64,000 nucleotides of DNA from Arctopsyche grandis. Lineage: Eukaryota > Arthropoda > Insecta > Trichoptera > Hydropsychidae. The notes beneath the pieces are model-generated. The model was not told where the DNA came from. It made no database searches and was given only the letters and a program-made list of their open reading frames with translations. Numbering within the stretch: position 1 is the stretch's first letter; every line of letters starts with the position of its first letter. Position numbers and translations under genes: made by a program. This document shows, piece by piece, positions 1-11,819 of the stretch. The stretch is taken from the NCBI RefSeq assembly GCF_051622035.1, contig NC_135358.1, forward strand, positions 1,738,501 through 1,802,500, read 5' to 3'.

Positions 1-55
1 CATTTTTGTGGACCGCAAATATGTAAGACGAATCACCAGATAGTGTATAATTGTG

Positions 56-295
56 GATGTTAAATACGGCTCGGTGATTATTCCGCAAAAAGGGATCTCG
101 CGCATGTCACTAAAATCTCAATCACGGAACATCTGGCAGCCAAAAACTCCATCAATAGAAAGCTAACCACGCGAAATATTGTACTAACGAGAACTCGAGT
201 GTCAAATGATCGAGTGATCGTGATCGAGATTTTAGTGGCATGTGCGAGATCGCTTTTTGCGGAATAATCCGCTTACCGTTAAATACCGATTATTC
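56..295. mobile_element. Palindromic MITE (TIR about 50 bp)
   Basis: The two ends are inverted copies of each other: both carry GATTATTCCGCAAAAAG, then a GATCTCG-C-CATG block, then CACTAAAATCTC, read towards the centre. The interior contains CGGAACATCTGGCAGCC. Related copies lie at about 1488-1590 (partial) and 36578-36752 (reverse). No coding capacity. The superfamily is not assigned because I could not settle the target duplication. Confidence 0.7.
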
Positions 296-524
296 TAATT
301 TGAAATAGGCCAATATATGGAAAAATCAGTGTGGCGATCACTGTTTATTTGTCATTATTTTCAATATGGCTACACTTTTTATATGGCAAACATGAAAATT
401 TGTAGGTTATTTCACATCTGCCAAATTGAATTGATGCTATATTGAACTGGTAATATCAAAATAATTCGTATTTTGAACTTATATAAGATTTTCACTATAT
501 CAAAACCTATTTTTGCAGGAAAAT

Positions 525-890
525 ATGTTTCACACATTCAGAAGACTTCTTACAAACATACCTAAGGTTGTAAACAATTGTACACCTCAATTAGACATAA
601 GTGTTCAGACTTCAAGATGTTTCGGAATGTTTTCGGCCATTCGACCCTTTGATTCGTGCACTGTTTCATTTTTAAAACCAAACCTTCCGTTGTTGATATC
701 AAGCTGTGGTCTCAAGTACAAAGGCAAGCCGAAGCTCAGATGCAAAGATTGCTACAAAGTCTTAATAGACGGCAGATTACATATTAAGTGCCTGACTTTT
801 GGTCGCCACAAACAAGTACAGCTATGGAAAAAACCTAAAAACACTTGGGAATTAGCACATGCCACCCAAGGCAAATATAGAGATTGGTAG
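525..890 (+). CDS. mRpL36: Mitochondrial ribosomal protein bL36m
   Basis: Large-subunit protein of the mitochondrial ribosome, 121 residues. The C-terminal third has the bL36 zinc-ribbon: LKYKGKPKLRCKDCYKV, then a cysteine (IKCLTF) and a histidine in GRHKQ, matching the family's Cys-x2-Cys...Cys...His pattern with basic residues throughout. The first roughly 70 residues are poorly conserved, basic and serine-rich, as expected of a mitochondrial targeting presequence. The ATG at 525 is the first in frame after a 3' splice site (TTTTTGCAG ending at 518), so an upstream 5' UTR exon is likely; the codons before 525 are intron. A polyadenylation signal AATAAA lies at 937-942, about 47 bp after the stop. 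It converges on the SNX8 gene. Confidence 0.93.
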   Translation: MFHTFRRLLTNIPKVVNNCTPQLDISVQTSRCFGMFSAIRPFDSCTVSFLKPNLPLLISSCGLKYKGKPKLRCKDCYKVLIDGRLHIKCLTFGRHKQVQLWKKPKNTWELAHATQGKYRDW

Positions 891-942
891 TTTATGTGTA
901 CCTCGTTGATTATATTGTACATGTTATTTATAGTTTAATAAA

Positions 943-2106
943 TTTACTTTGTATTTGTAGTAATTCTTGGTGTTTGAATACCTTCGTTCCGCTTGATAAA
1001 CAAACATTTAATAAAACATGTTTTTATTTAACAAAATAATATATTTTTTTATTAATATCACAATGCCATGAAATAATATACATATATAAAATTTTAAATA
1101 ATTTCATTAATTTGCTATAAATAAAATTCAATCCATAATTGCACGGTAATCATATTCTTTACATACATATGAGGCATTATTTTATTCCTTTGGCACTAAT
1201 ATGATATTTACAATTTATAGGATACCATTTGGGAAAAATTTTAAAACAATTATATATCATGTCCTCATGTAAATGTTTTAAATCATTATTTTTAATTAAT
1301 ATATTTGATAATAAAAATGGTTATTTTTAAATAGTCAAAAGTATAAGATTTTATTTTCTTCTGTTGCCATTTTATCAATCTGATAAATCATCAACAATGA
1401 TGTTCTGGTGATGTGCGAGCGCTACGGAACCATCAGTCTGTTCAAGAAAAAATATAAGAAATGAAGTTTCTTTTTACAATGTCACAATACGGAATATCTG
1501 GTACTCGGAGTTCTCGTTAGTACAATATTTCGCGTGGTTTACTTTCAATTGATGGATATTTTGGGTACCAGATGTTCTGTGATAGATTTACAAATTGCAA
1601 ATTGCTATCAATTAAAAGTGAACGGTTATCGAGGGCACAAAATATACTTCATAAAGTCACAGGAATTTTATTTTTAAATTTGAAAATCCAAGTTTCTAAC
1701 GACTTTCTCATGATAGACGGCTCTACATAGTATTTCTCTTAATGATTTTTGCATTGGGAATTAGAAGAAGAGATTGGCCGTCTACCTGCTGAATTAACTA
1801 CGTAGATGAAAGAAGACAGACCTCGTAGAAAGTAAAATGTTGCGAGGAATAGAAGTATTTCATTAACGGCATGACAATAACTCATGTTAATAATAACGGG
1901 TATGGAATTCGATATCTTTGTATGGCTTTTTCAAAGTGGTATCGTTTTTATTTTTATTATCACAAAATTGGAATCTAAAATTTATATATAATTACTTAAA
2001 AATTATCACATAAAATATTGCATACGTTTAATTATGAGTATTGTGCTAAATAATAAATACATATGAATTATGGAATATATCAGCACAATTAAAACCAGGC
2101 TTGATT
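943..2106. other. Convergent intergenic region
   Basis: AT-rich spacer between the 3' ends of mRpL36 and the SNX8 gene. The only structure I see is a partial copy (about 1488-1590) of the palindromic MITE found at 56-295, recognised by the TCTCGTTAGTACAATATTTC block and ACCAGATGTTCTGTGAT. No other gene signal. Confidence 0.6.
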
Positions 2107-5100
2107 TCACGGGTTGCCATTAGCAGAGCTCGCTTCTTGATCAGGTAGGAACCTATAAACCGTAGGTTGTATTTGCTTCCAGACGTCAGACATCTACAAA
2201 AATAGCACACAATAAAACTAAAGCCGAATTTTTAACAGAATATGGATGAGAAATTAGCTTACTTCAACGTGTGACTGGAGGTTGACGGCAACGAGTGAAT
2301 TGAAAACTGTCGCAAGATCATTTAGATGAAGATGCACCAGTTGCGTCTCTAGCTGGGCACAATATAAACTGAACGAATGCCTCAACTCCAACGAGGATAT
2401 TGCGGCTTCTTGCTCCAGCATACGTTGTTCTAACGTGTCAACTGATTCCGCCTGAAAATAAATAAAATTAACAGAAGCTAGGTTCATCTTGGGAAAGCAA
2501 TAAAGACATTGGAATCCCAACCCAATTGTGTATAAGGATATGTTCAACTTACATCCTGCCCTCTGATGACGCCTTTGATTCGACGTTTTTTCAACGCTAG
2601 CATTTTATTAAGAGCTGCATTGTGATCGTTGACGACTCCTCGTTCGAGCCTGTCGCACATGTCTTGATGAGCTACTAGTATGTCGAGTACGCTTGCTAAT
2701 CCAAAAGAGACACGTTCTTCAAATAACGACGCGTGACTGGCAGCTTTCAACGACAAAGATGTAAACTCACTAAAAAAAATACGATATATAAATTTAAATG
2801 GAAACCATTCTCATTGATGGATTTGTACCGAATCTCACTTTGCAATGTTGGAGAAGCCCTTTTTGATTCGTTGCCACACTCTGTTGCCACCGGTTGCCCA
2901 GTCGGAGTGTGGCAGGGGCTCGTTGCCCAGAGCCGACAGTTGAGTTCCTAAGTCGTGCATGTTGCTGACAAACGCTTCGTTTCGAGCTACACCCAAGTCG
3001 AATATTTGCTTTAATTTTGATACGCCGAGACAAATGACTCGTATTTGCTCCCGGCTGGATGCGAATTCTGTGCTTGTCTCTGGAGGCACGAGATCCTGAA
3101 ATTCAAAGCCGAGTCACAGTCACCAAATTCAACTACCAATATATTATAATAATCAACAAAAATTTAAATGTGCTTGTGTATACAGAATTTAATATATCAT
3201 ACTTTATTTTGTCCTTAACCCTTTGCCCGTGACAATAAATATAGCGAACAAGCCCTGTACGCGGCACCTTTTTCGCGAATTTGGCAATCGAGTTTTCGAC
3301 CTTAAATACAGATTTTAATATTTACTCAAGTAACCAGATATGTTAATTAACACATTAAGTATTATTTTAAACAAACAAATACATAATATATCTCGTAGTT
3401 TTGGATTAATTGTCAAATAATCATTCTTCATAATTGTATGAAGACGTGACGTCACATAAACGAGGTTTCAGTATGGTTCCACAGAAAACTAATTTTCGAC
3501 TGGTAAATATTCATTTTAAGCAAATTGAATAGATGGAATTCAACTCAGTAATATATTCAACCAATTTTGAACCTTAAAACAGTTGAAATGGGCGCATATA
3601 AGTCTCAAAATCCAAGACAAACGCGCTACAGACTTGTCGCCCAAAGCTTCCATATAAGACATAGAAGAAGATTGTATTTTATATATACATATATATCAAA
3701 GGATTCATTTTAAGAAAGGTACAAGAACCTTTCGACTTTTTAATGTAAATTATCATGATAATTTAATTATTTAATAATATAATTCATTATTCCATATGTA
3801 GTTATTTACTATGTGACTTGAGTAACCAGCAAATAATCATGTCATTCAAATATAAAAATTTTAGATGTACCTACTATATATGTACATACAGGGCTTTTTT
3901 TTTTGAAAAAAAAAGGTTCCAGAAGTCACTTCTTATCAATTCTTATCGTCCCACTTCTTATCATTTTTTATTGGAAAAGATTACATTCAAATTATGTATA
4001 TCATATGGAATATTCGCTTGAAATATAAAAAAATGCTGGGGAAAACGGTTCTGAAACGCTGTTCCACCGCGTTACATGTAAAAAAAAGCCCTGTGTACAT
4101 ACAATCTATCTAATCTAAACTCATGAAGACGGTGAGGAAGGAGTTTGATAAGTCTGTCAAATTTTATTTTAGTACTCTATTAAAGCCGTCCAAAAGTTAA
4201 AAGAACTTTGAATTTGACTATTATTTTTATGGTAAAAATAATAACTTTTGCTCTTGATGACAATTCACTGGTCATGAACTCGTCGGGTGCCCTCCTGAAC
4301 AATTCCCTAATTCTATGCTGCACATCTTGACCCTGATCGCGCAGAAAATAAGAGACGAGGGGGTCACGAGATACTATTGGATGTCTGGCCATCAAAGTCA
4401 TCCACCTGAGTAAGCCTTTCCGTCGCGCTTCTAAAAAATGCGCATCTTCTGAAACAATGATCTTTTTAGGTGGTAAACGAGGAATCAATCTGAAATAATA
4501 TTCGAACCAATATAAATACATTTTGTAAGCGATTATTGTCAATCTATTTCTGTATGCATATATACCTGTATGGGAACCTCGCTAGCAGTAATTCATGCAG
4601 AGCTAGGAAGTCATTGTACCTTCGCCGTACACTTGTCTTGTATCTTTGTGATGTGACTAAATATTCTGAATGTTTTAAGATTATTCCTATTTTCTCCGGT
4701 ACACGATCTATCGATATAACGTCGAGTTGCTTCATCTCCAAGTAAGTCAGGTTTAATTTAGACGGGTCCGTTCTTAGCTCCCGCTGGAGCATTTCCTTTA
4801 TGGCGTAAAGGTTCGATATCGTTGGGACGGGAAGATCTGAAATTTATATGTTTTAAAAAATGTCAGCAATCTGTTATATGTACATAAGTTATCGCATACC
4901 CAAAAAACTCTTATCGGTAATAATCACATGCAATTTCAATGTGGTAAAATAATCAACATACTGAATTCAAATAAACAGGCGTATCAAATATCCCAAATTT
5001 TTGCACATGTACATATATATCGCACAAATATTTATAACATGAAGGTGAAATCTACAAATAATTACCAATTTATAAATGCAGTAGTTTTAAAATTCATAAT

Positions 5101-8100
5101 GATCGATTTGGTACATTGCAGCTCTAATGTTTTCATAAGTGAAATTAGGTAAGTTTTAGGATGTTTTTGCCAAATCGTGGATATGATCTTTGAATTCTAC
5201 GGATTCTAATCATATGGTGACACGACAACTCGTTCACAGATTTTCCGTAAACCGATGATGCGCTCCAGGCATTACGTATACGGCCATCTCTTTCTCACCC
5301 CGTCTGTTCACCATGATCTCGTTTACTCTGCCATTACGTATGCAGCCATCTCTTTCACAGACCATTTTTTCACCGATAACAGACGGTCTGTGAAAGAGAT
5401 GGCTGCATACGTAATGGCATAGTAAACAAGATCATGGTGAACAGACGGGGTGAGAAAGAGATGGCCGTATACGTAATGCCTGGAGCGCATCATCGGTTTA
5501 CGGAAAATCTGTGAACGAGTTGTCAGGTAACCTAATCATATACATAACATATGTAAGTATATCTAAATCATCATCATCATAATTTACAGCCATTCGCCAT
5601 CCACTGCTGGATGAAGGCCTCTCCAACACGCTTCCACTCATCTCTGTTTTGCGCAACTCTCATCCTTCTCACCCTGCACATTTTCCTAATTTCGTCCACC
5701 CATCTTCCTTGCGGTCTTCCTTTTATCCTTTTGCATTCTCTCGGGTACCATTCAAGTACTTCTTTTGTCCACCTTTCGTCCATCCTTCTAGCCGCGTGAC
5801 CCACCCATTGCCATTTCAATCTCTTCACTCTATCCACTATGTCCACTACCCTTGTCATACTTCTCACCCACGTGTTCCGCTTTCTGTCTTTCCTCGTAAT
5901 GCCAAGAATACAGCGTTCCATACTTTTTTGAGTGCATTGGATTTTTTGTAACATCTTGGCGTTCAGTGTCCAAGTTTCACATCCATACGTCATCACTGGC
6001 AAAACACATTGATCGAAGATCTTTTTCTTCAAGCAGAGTGGCATTTTTGATTTTAAAACAGCATTCGTCCGTCCAAATGCACTCCTCCATCCTAATTTCA
6101 TACGTCTCTTTATCTCTTCATCTTTACTACCAGACATGTCAATTATTTGACTTAAATACAAATAATTATTTACTTTTTCTACTGGTTTATCATCTAATGG
6201 GATGAAATAACTATTGAACATTAGTTTGGTCTTATCTACGTTAATTTTTAATCCTACTTTTCTACTTTCCCTGTCCAGCTGTGTTAGTCTGTTAAGTAGG
6301 TCAGCTGAATCACGAGCTATTAAAACTATATCGTCTGCGAACCGAAGGTGACTCAAGAAGCGACCGTTGATGCTTACTCCGGCTGTGTCCCATTCCAAGT
6401 TCCTGAAAACTCCCTCAAGCACCGCATTGAATAACTTGGGCGAGATTGTATCTCCTTGTCTTACTCCTTTTATTATACTAAATCTATCTGTACCTGAAAA
6501 AAATTTAACCGAAGCTGTGGCATTCTTATATATTGCAGCTAACAGCCCCACAAAGGGGTTCCGGCACTCCTTGTGTTTGTAGAGCGTTAAGTACTGCATT
6601 ATGGCTAATTGTATCGAAGGCTTTCTCATAATCGACGAAACCTAGGCACAATGGCCGTTGATATTCGTTGGCGCGCTCGATTAGTTCGCCAACTACTTGG
6701 AGGTGGTCCATTGTGCTGAAATTTGCCCTAAACCCTGCCTGTTCTATATCCCCTAATATATGGTATTAAGATGAATATTTGTATAATTTATCTAGTATTA
6801 TGTATAATATATTAAAATCAGTAATTTTTATTGTATCTATAATGTAATGTAGGTTAAATTGATCAGTTTTATCTCAATTATAGGCAGACTTAATTCCAAT
6901 AACAAGCTCTCCAGTCAATTGATTACATGTTCAATAAAATTTTAAATTACAAATCTTACACACGGTCATTGCATTGTAGTCAATGCTTGTGCTATGTGTT
7001 GGCTAAATCAATAGATAACAAGCTACATAATGTGAATCTGTTTCAAGTGTTATCTGACCAGCCATTGGTGGCATTGCGAAACGAACGGTTCATTTAAATC
7101 AATACGTTAATGGGTTTACCTTGACCGGAAAAGTTATCTAGCAATTTTCCAGACGGATCCTTCCCTTGTTGTGCCCAAGCTATCAACGCCAAACATTTGT
7201 ATAGAGAATTTCTCGACACGGGCTCTCTTCCTGGTCCCGAAAGTTCCCATATCTTCTCCAAATGGAAAGATTTCAATCCTGACAGTCTAAGCAGGGTTTG
7301 GAAGACGTTCCGGTCAACGGGTAATCCAGACGGGGAACACGTGTCAAACACTTCTCGATAGAATGGTGGAACGGAGCCTAGAACAGATAAATCAAACCAT
7401 TAAAAATATAAACACTCAAATGAAAACTCGACAAGCTGAACACATTCTACAGTTTGTCTCTATTTAACACAATAGTACAAGTCGATTTATCAAATTACTT
7501 GTTGTGAGACTACGTAGTCACAAGTTCCGTATAATAGACTCAATAATCAGCTGCTTCCTGCATTTGTTTACGGTCACATATTTCTTAAACATTTTTTTTT
7601 GTACACTTGTTATGCTAAATAGCAGCTTTTCAGGTAGACAAAGAAGTCTACTATTGTAATATATATATATTTAGAAAAAATACTGCATGCCGAATATACA
7701 TATGTAGAAACATTACTATAGAAGTTTTTAAAATCATCCAATCGGTCATGTGATTGTGCATGATATTCGTGATTAATATAATGTACATTTAACGTTCGTT
7801 TAATGTGCATTTCGATCAAGGGTGTAGAAACTGTAAATATCGACAGGTTTTCATTTACATGATGATTTCATACATAATATGGTACTGAATGAGATGACAA
7901 CCTCGGCTTTTTATTTACATCTTGCGTCACTCTTGTTCTTGAACTGTGCTAGGATATAAAATTTAGTCGCTGACGCTTTCGCACGTGAAATTGCATTATT
8001 TGTTGACATTGTTCGGAGTGAAGTGTTTGATGGATGACGCGTGAGGTTGATACAATTACTGTCGTATCGTCATCAGCACCAATCACCCAATGTCAGTGCA

Positions 8101-11100
8101 TAATAGAAACATTTTAATGCAACTTTGCGTGCGACAACTTCTTTAATTTACTAAAATCGGGACACATCCAAGTAATTCAAAATCTAGAAACCGAGAAAAG
8201 AAGAAAATTGTAAATAGTAGGGATTGCAATACTTCTATATCGGTTTACCGGTAAATAATCAAAATTTTGCCATCGGTAAATATCGGTATTTTTTAATTTC
8301 TAGTAATTATCTGACTCTATTTTATCGCGAATTGAGGACACATACACGCATTTAATTGCATGATACATATTATAATATCGCTATTCTGTGCGTCTGTCTA
8401 TGTATCTGAGATAATGCTTGCCGTACTATGATGCCAATGCATTCAATGCCAACAAAACGTACGAATATAATAGCAAAAGAAAAAAACTTCTATATATACT
8501 GTTTGCTACAAATGTTTCCTCTAGACTAATAGAAGTGTCTGAACATTTACCGCCATTTCAATAAATTCAGCACACTTCCAATTAACCTTTTTAAACGAAA
8601 ACAAAAAATAGTATGGCCAGAAAACTATCCCAATAAACATTTTTCAATAGAAAATACTCAATATAAAATAGTATTAATAGTGGAAAAAAAATCCCAAGTG
8701 GAAATACGTACTTTTGACTTTTGATTTGAACTGGACGACTACTTAGAGAGATTTGAAAGCTGAAAAGTACCACAAATGAAAGATAAAATACCCGACTATA
8801 GATTCCAATATTCATTTTGAACAGGAAATTGACAGATTTTGAGACATCGACCGGACAACACCAGGATATAGAAAAATCGCGCGATTTAAAAAACACATAC
8901 AATATCAATCAACATTTTTTATTACCAGATTCGTGTTCACTGGGCATAGATCTATAAGAAAAGTCATATCTTGTCTCTGAAACATTTTTCGTGTCGAATA
9001 GTGTATTTAGAGTGTTTATACACACATATGTTACATGTGAAAAGTTTGTTTTATCGCACTGACTTTTTATGTCATCGAAATGCACATTAAACGAATAGCA
9101 TATGTAATAAATAACATTACTCACAATCATCGTACACAATCACATGACCGATTGGATGATTTTAATATTGTACAAAAACCGGTTGAGCGATGTGAATAGC
9201 GGTAATGTTTTAGCACGCGATGCGCTCTGCCAACGACAAAATATACACAGACAACATTTACATAATTTATTTTGTATTGCAATGTGATTACACTGGATTT
9301 TGGTAACAGATAAACCCCTTGTTGTGTAATACCAATTCGTGGGATGATTTCTGCAAACGAAATATACACATAAAACTATAAAATCAGTATACGTATACAC
9401 GTTGACGTAAAATTTAAGCATTTGTATTTTAATATATTATATTGCGTCACACACTATCTATAATCTCAAATGTTTACAAATATTTTACATATGTACGAAA
9501 TTTGAATCGAATGCTTTAAAAGTTCACGGTCAGATTGACTTTTGGACCAATCGCAACGATTGGCTATTCGGTGTGTTTGCCGTCGTTTCGATTTGCATTG
9601 CATTTTCACAACTGTTAAAATTCTAATGTAATGGCGTTTAGGTTTGATTGGAATATTTCATTCAAGGTGCATTAGAAGCCAATCATTTGAAGTCGATCTG
9701 TTTTGTTTGGAAAGAATCACAGTTTATTAAATACAAATTGCAATAAATCAGTAATTGGATTTTAAATGAAATTAGGGTGCAGACACATAGAGTGGTACGC
9801 GGCACGTGTTTTTTTTTTATATAGATAGTTTTGCACAAGTAAAAAAAACGCTAGCGCGCCTGATCTATGATATGGAAATCAAGGCCAAATCTTACCCCCT
9901 GGAATGTTTTTGTTGATATTTATATTGTATTGAAATAGGTTTGACAGCGATAGATAACGGTGATTCTCATATTTGAAGAGATGTAGGAGAAACTTGTCAA
10001 AATAATAAGATCGTTCGAGTTAGCAATGCCCATCACAGCTAGAGCCTACCCAGACAAGCCGTGCCGTACGATTAAGTGTTTCTGCGCCTTATTTAGGTCT
10101 TCAATCTACTCGCAAAAGTGCTATCGTTTACTATTAGTCGATAGTTGAATACATATATTTTATTTTATTTTTTTACATAGATATATACCAGGAAGGACTG
10201 ATATGTAGACCCCAATTCGCCTTAATAGATAATTAATTACAAACATTGCAGCATTTTTACATACCTCCTTTACGTTTCACTTACGATTACAATTCAGGAA
10301 AAAGTTTGCCTCTTATCTGATCGTTTTAATACTTTGCCATATTGCTCATTTTGGTCATCAATATAAGTAAATGGATCCTCCGCCATTACGATGGTGCAAA
10401 AATATCGTGTAAGACGCGTTTGAAATCTGCCCGGCGAGATAGTCGTTGACGTTTATCCACCGTTTGTTTATTAGTTTTAAACATAGATGGCGGTAGTAAA
10501 ATAAAATTATTGGTATTTTTATTTAAAATAATAATTTTATATACAAATTATAGAAGAGGTATGTTTTTGAAAAAACTTTTTTTTTATAGATTGTTGTTAT
10601 TGTTACATAAATCACTGAATTTCGAGAGGCTGAAGAACATGGAATTAACAATTAGTTAATTAATTAATCCATTGAGACATCTATAGATGTAGACTTGTAC
10701 ATACATTTTTCCATATTGTACATAAATCAAATTCAGATATTTGTGACGGCAGATAGGATGATTTTTGCCAATTTGAGGAACCGTTTCTATGAAAATCAGA
10801 TAAATTGGCAAACTATGATAAGAAACGATCGATTTGGAGTCACAAATATCCAAGTCTAACCAGCAATATTAAAAATATTAGCACGGAATCTTCTCGGTGC
10901 TAAACATAAATGCAACCACTGAGCCATACTGCTGGCTATATAACTTTAAATAGCCAACTATAATGATTACAAATCAGTCAAAATCTCGAGGTCGAATTTT
11001 GTCACACTTAAAAAACTTTATCTATTGATACTTCGTAGGTAGATAAAGTATAATAATAGATGAAAAGCCAAAACCATTATAATAAAATGATTAAGCGTAC

Positions 11101-11819
11101 ACTTCTGTCAGAAACTTTAATAAAAGTGATCGTATTTGTTTGTCAACAAAATCCAGCATGTGCGTACAACTTTTCAGTTTCAATTGCCACCATTATCATC
11201 ATATTTAAGCTTGGTTTACTTTGTAAACGCACTATATTTCAATCGAATTTCATTATACAGGTTTTTCATTCCAAATTGACCCCTTTTCATTTCAAATTAA
11301 ACTTTTTTCATTTCAAATTGACCTCATTTCAATGTCAATTTGTAATAATCGTAAGGCGAAGTAAGAAGAGGTATGTAGAAATGAAAAAGGGTCCATTTGG
11401 AATTAAAAACCTGTAATAAAAACGAGAACAAATTCTGAAAATCAAATATATACCTACATACATAAGATTTATGTGGAATTACTGAAAATTTTCCACGTGG
11501 ATAGTACACAAAGCGGAAAATGGACACAGTGAATAATATAAGTTGCTGTATATTATTATGTATGCGTTTAGAAGTAAATATGCATTGCAAATCGAGCGTC
11601 GACGTTGTGCAAAAACTTGTTTCTTGTACGGCGAGTGAGAGTGGTTCGCGCGCAACAATGCAGAATCGGCGAAGGTGTGTGTGCGTTCGTGTCAGGTATG
11701 ATGATGATAGTGATGATGATGATGATGATGAGAATCACGTGGCACTCACCGACGGCGATGTCAGCAGTCATGACCGGTTGAAGAGTGGTAGGAGAGCTCT
11801 GGCAGCCTCCAGATGCCAA
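2107..11819 (-). CDS. SNX8: Sorting nexin 8-type protein (EH-like, PX, BAR)
   Basis: Endosomal sorting nexin, predicted 530 residues in eight exons: 11819-11750, 7377-7120, 4836-4566, 4489-4246, 3095-2839, 2769-2553, 2451-2263, 2193-2107. All junctions are GT/AG and in phase. Residues ~27-105 are EH-like ([27 protein letters not shown]). The PX domain (~147-255) has [20 protein letters not shown] and the phosphoinositide-binding RRYNDF motif; the rest (~285-525) fits the SNX8 BAR region (ELSALG-like, [30 protein letters not shown]). Human SNX8 aligns along PX and BAR. SNX8/Mvp1 proteins tubulate endosomes and act in endosome-to-Golgi transport. The start is on a separate exon 4.4 kb upstream; it begins MASGGCQSS and splices in frame, phase 1. 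The intron-4 donor AAA|GTTATT is weak. Confidence 0.92.
3219..3631. mobile_element. piggyBac-like MITE, copy 1 (SNX8 intron)
   Basis: Starts at TTAA (3215-3218) followed by CCCTTTGCCCGTGAC, typical of piggyBac termini. It is homologous over about 410 bp to an inverted copy at 33719-34145, whose far end reads (reverse complement) CTTTGCACGGGAT, giving a short TIR. Both copies keep the palindrome TGACGTCA. Non-coding. It sits in the intron between SNX8 exons 4 and 5. Confidence 0.7.
3889..4093. mobile_element. hAT-like MITE with perfect 8 bp TSD
   Basis: 205 bp element with termini CAGGGCTTTTTTTT and AAAAAAAAGCCCTG, flanked by identical 8 bp duplications TGTACATA (3881-3888 and 4094-4101). CAGGG ends plus an 8 bp duplication are the hAT signature. 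It lies in the same SNX8 intron as the piggyBac-like MITE. Confidence 0.85.
5216..5532. mobile_element. MULE-like foldback MITE with 9 bp TSD
   Basis: Almost the whole 317 bp element is one inverted repeat: two arms of about 145 bp differing at only a handful of sites around a short loop. The flanks are identical 9 bp duplications TAATCATAT (5207-5215 and 5533-5541). Long TIRs with a 9 bp duplication point to the Mutator-like superfamily. Each arm holds two related ~27 bp units built on ATTACGTAT-CGGCCATCTCTTTC, so the element has four copies. In the SNX8 intron between exons 2 and 3. Confidence 0.85.
5570..6757 (-). mobile_element. RTE-type LINE, 5'-truncated
   Basis: Reverse-transcriptase region of an RTE-clade non-LTR retrotransposon. 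It starts at [11 protein letters not shown], continues with [15 protein letters not shown], then [20 protein letters not shown] and the catalytic [13 protein letters not shown], then the thumb and C-terminal part with YGCETWTL and [11 protein letters not shown]. The reading frame shifts once near 6560 (in the VPEP region), so this copy is dead. The 3' end runs into a short TGATGATGATGATT tail at 5570-5583, the kind of microsatellite tail RTE elements leave. Sense is the same as the host SNX8 gene; it sits in the exon 2-3 intron next to the MULE-like element. Confidence 0.88.
8430..8585. repeat. Dispersed repeat (copy at 25350-25480)
   Basis: Shares blocks such as CTTCTATATATACTGTT, GATGTTTCCTCTAG-like and ACATTTACCGCCAT with 25350-25480. 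Family unknown; no terminal repeats seen. Within SNX8 intron 1. Confidence 0.5.
8600..9003. mobile_element. Tc1-like non-autonomous repeat, partial copy
   Basis: About 400 bp homologous to 52815-53207: shared blocks TGGCCAGAA, AATAGAAAATACTCAATA, ACTTTTGACTTTTGATTTG and the right end GATTCGTGT-CACTGGGC followed by AAGTCATATC. The 52.5 kb copy shows the TIR. This copy lacks the left terminus. In SNX8 intron 1. Confidence 0.6.
9775..10088. mobile_element. PIF/Harbinger-like MITE with TTA TSD
   Basis: 314 bp element starting GGGTGCAGACACATAGAG and ending, on the other strand, GGCGCAGAAACACTTAATC, flanked by TTA on both sides (9772-9774, 10089-10091). A TWA 3 bp duplication with GGGCG-like termini is typical of PIF/Harbinger. 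It contains the motif CTTGTCAAA/GTAGGAGAAACTTG shared with copies at 34550-34814 and 39640-40493. SNX8 intron 1. Confidence 0.7.
10150..10225 (-). repeat. SINE 3' tail fragment
   Basis: On the minus strand reads GCGAATTGGGGTCTACAT, then CCTTCCTGGTATATA and an AAAATAAAATAAAAT tail: the 3' end of the SINE family described at 17577. Confidence 0.55.
10255..10430 (+). repeat. Dispersed repeat (copy at 57740-57905)
   Basis: About 170 bp shared with 57740-57905: CACTTACGATTA-AATTCAGG, TTGCCTCTTATC, TCATCAATATAAGTAAATG and CCTCCGCCA. Unknown family. Confidence 0.55.
10585..10945 (-). repeat. tRNA-derived SINE, head type A
   Basis: On the minus strand the head has a tRNA-like A box (TGGCTCAGTGGTTGC) followed by TTTATGTTTAGCACCGAG, then the family core GATCGTTTCTTATCATAG, TTTGCCAATTTATCTGA, GAAACGGTTCC. 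The 3' end is A-rich near 10585. In SNX8 intron 1. Same head type as the copy at 48240. Confidence 0.8.
10970..11062 (+). repeat. End fragment of the CTTCCGG repeat family
   Basis: Matches the right end of the long repeat at 44035-45690: CAGTCAAAATCTCGAG, GAATTTT, then CTTTATCTATTGATACT and a TAGATAAAGTA-like end. Short solitary piece. Confidence 0.5.
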
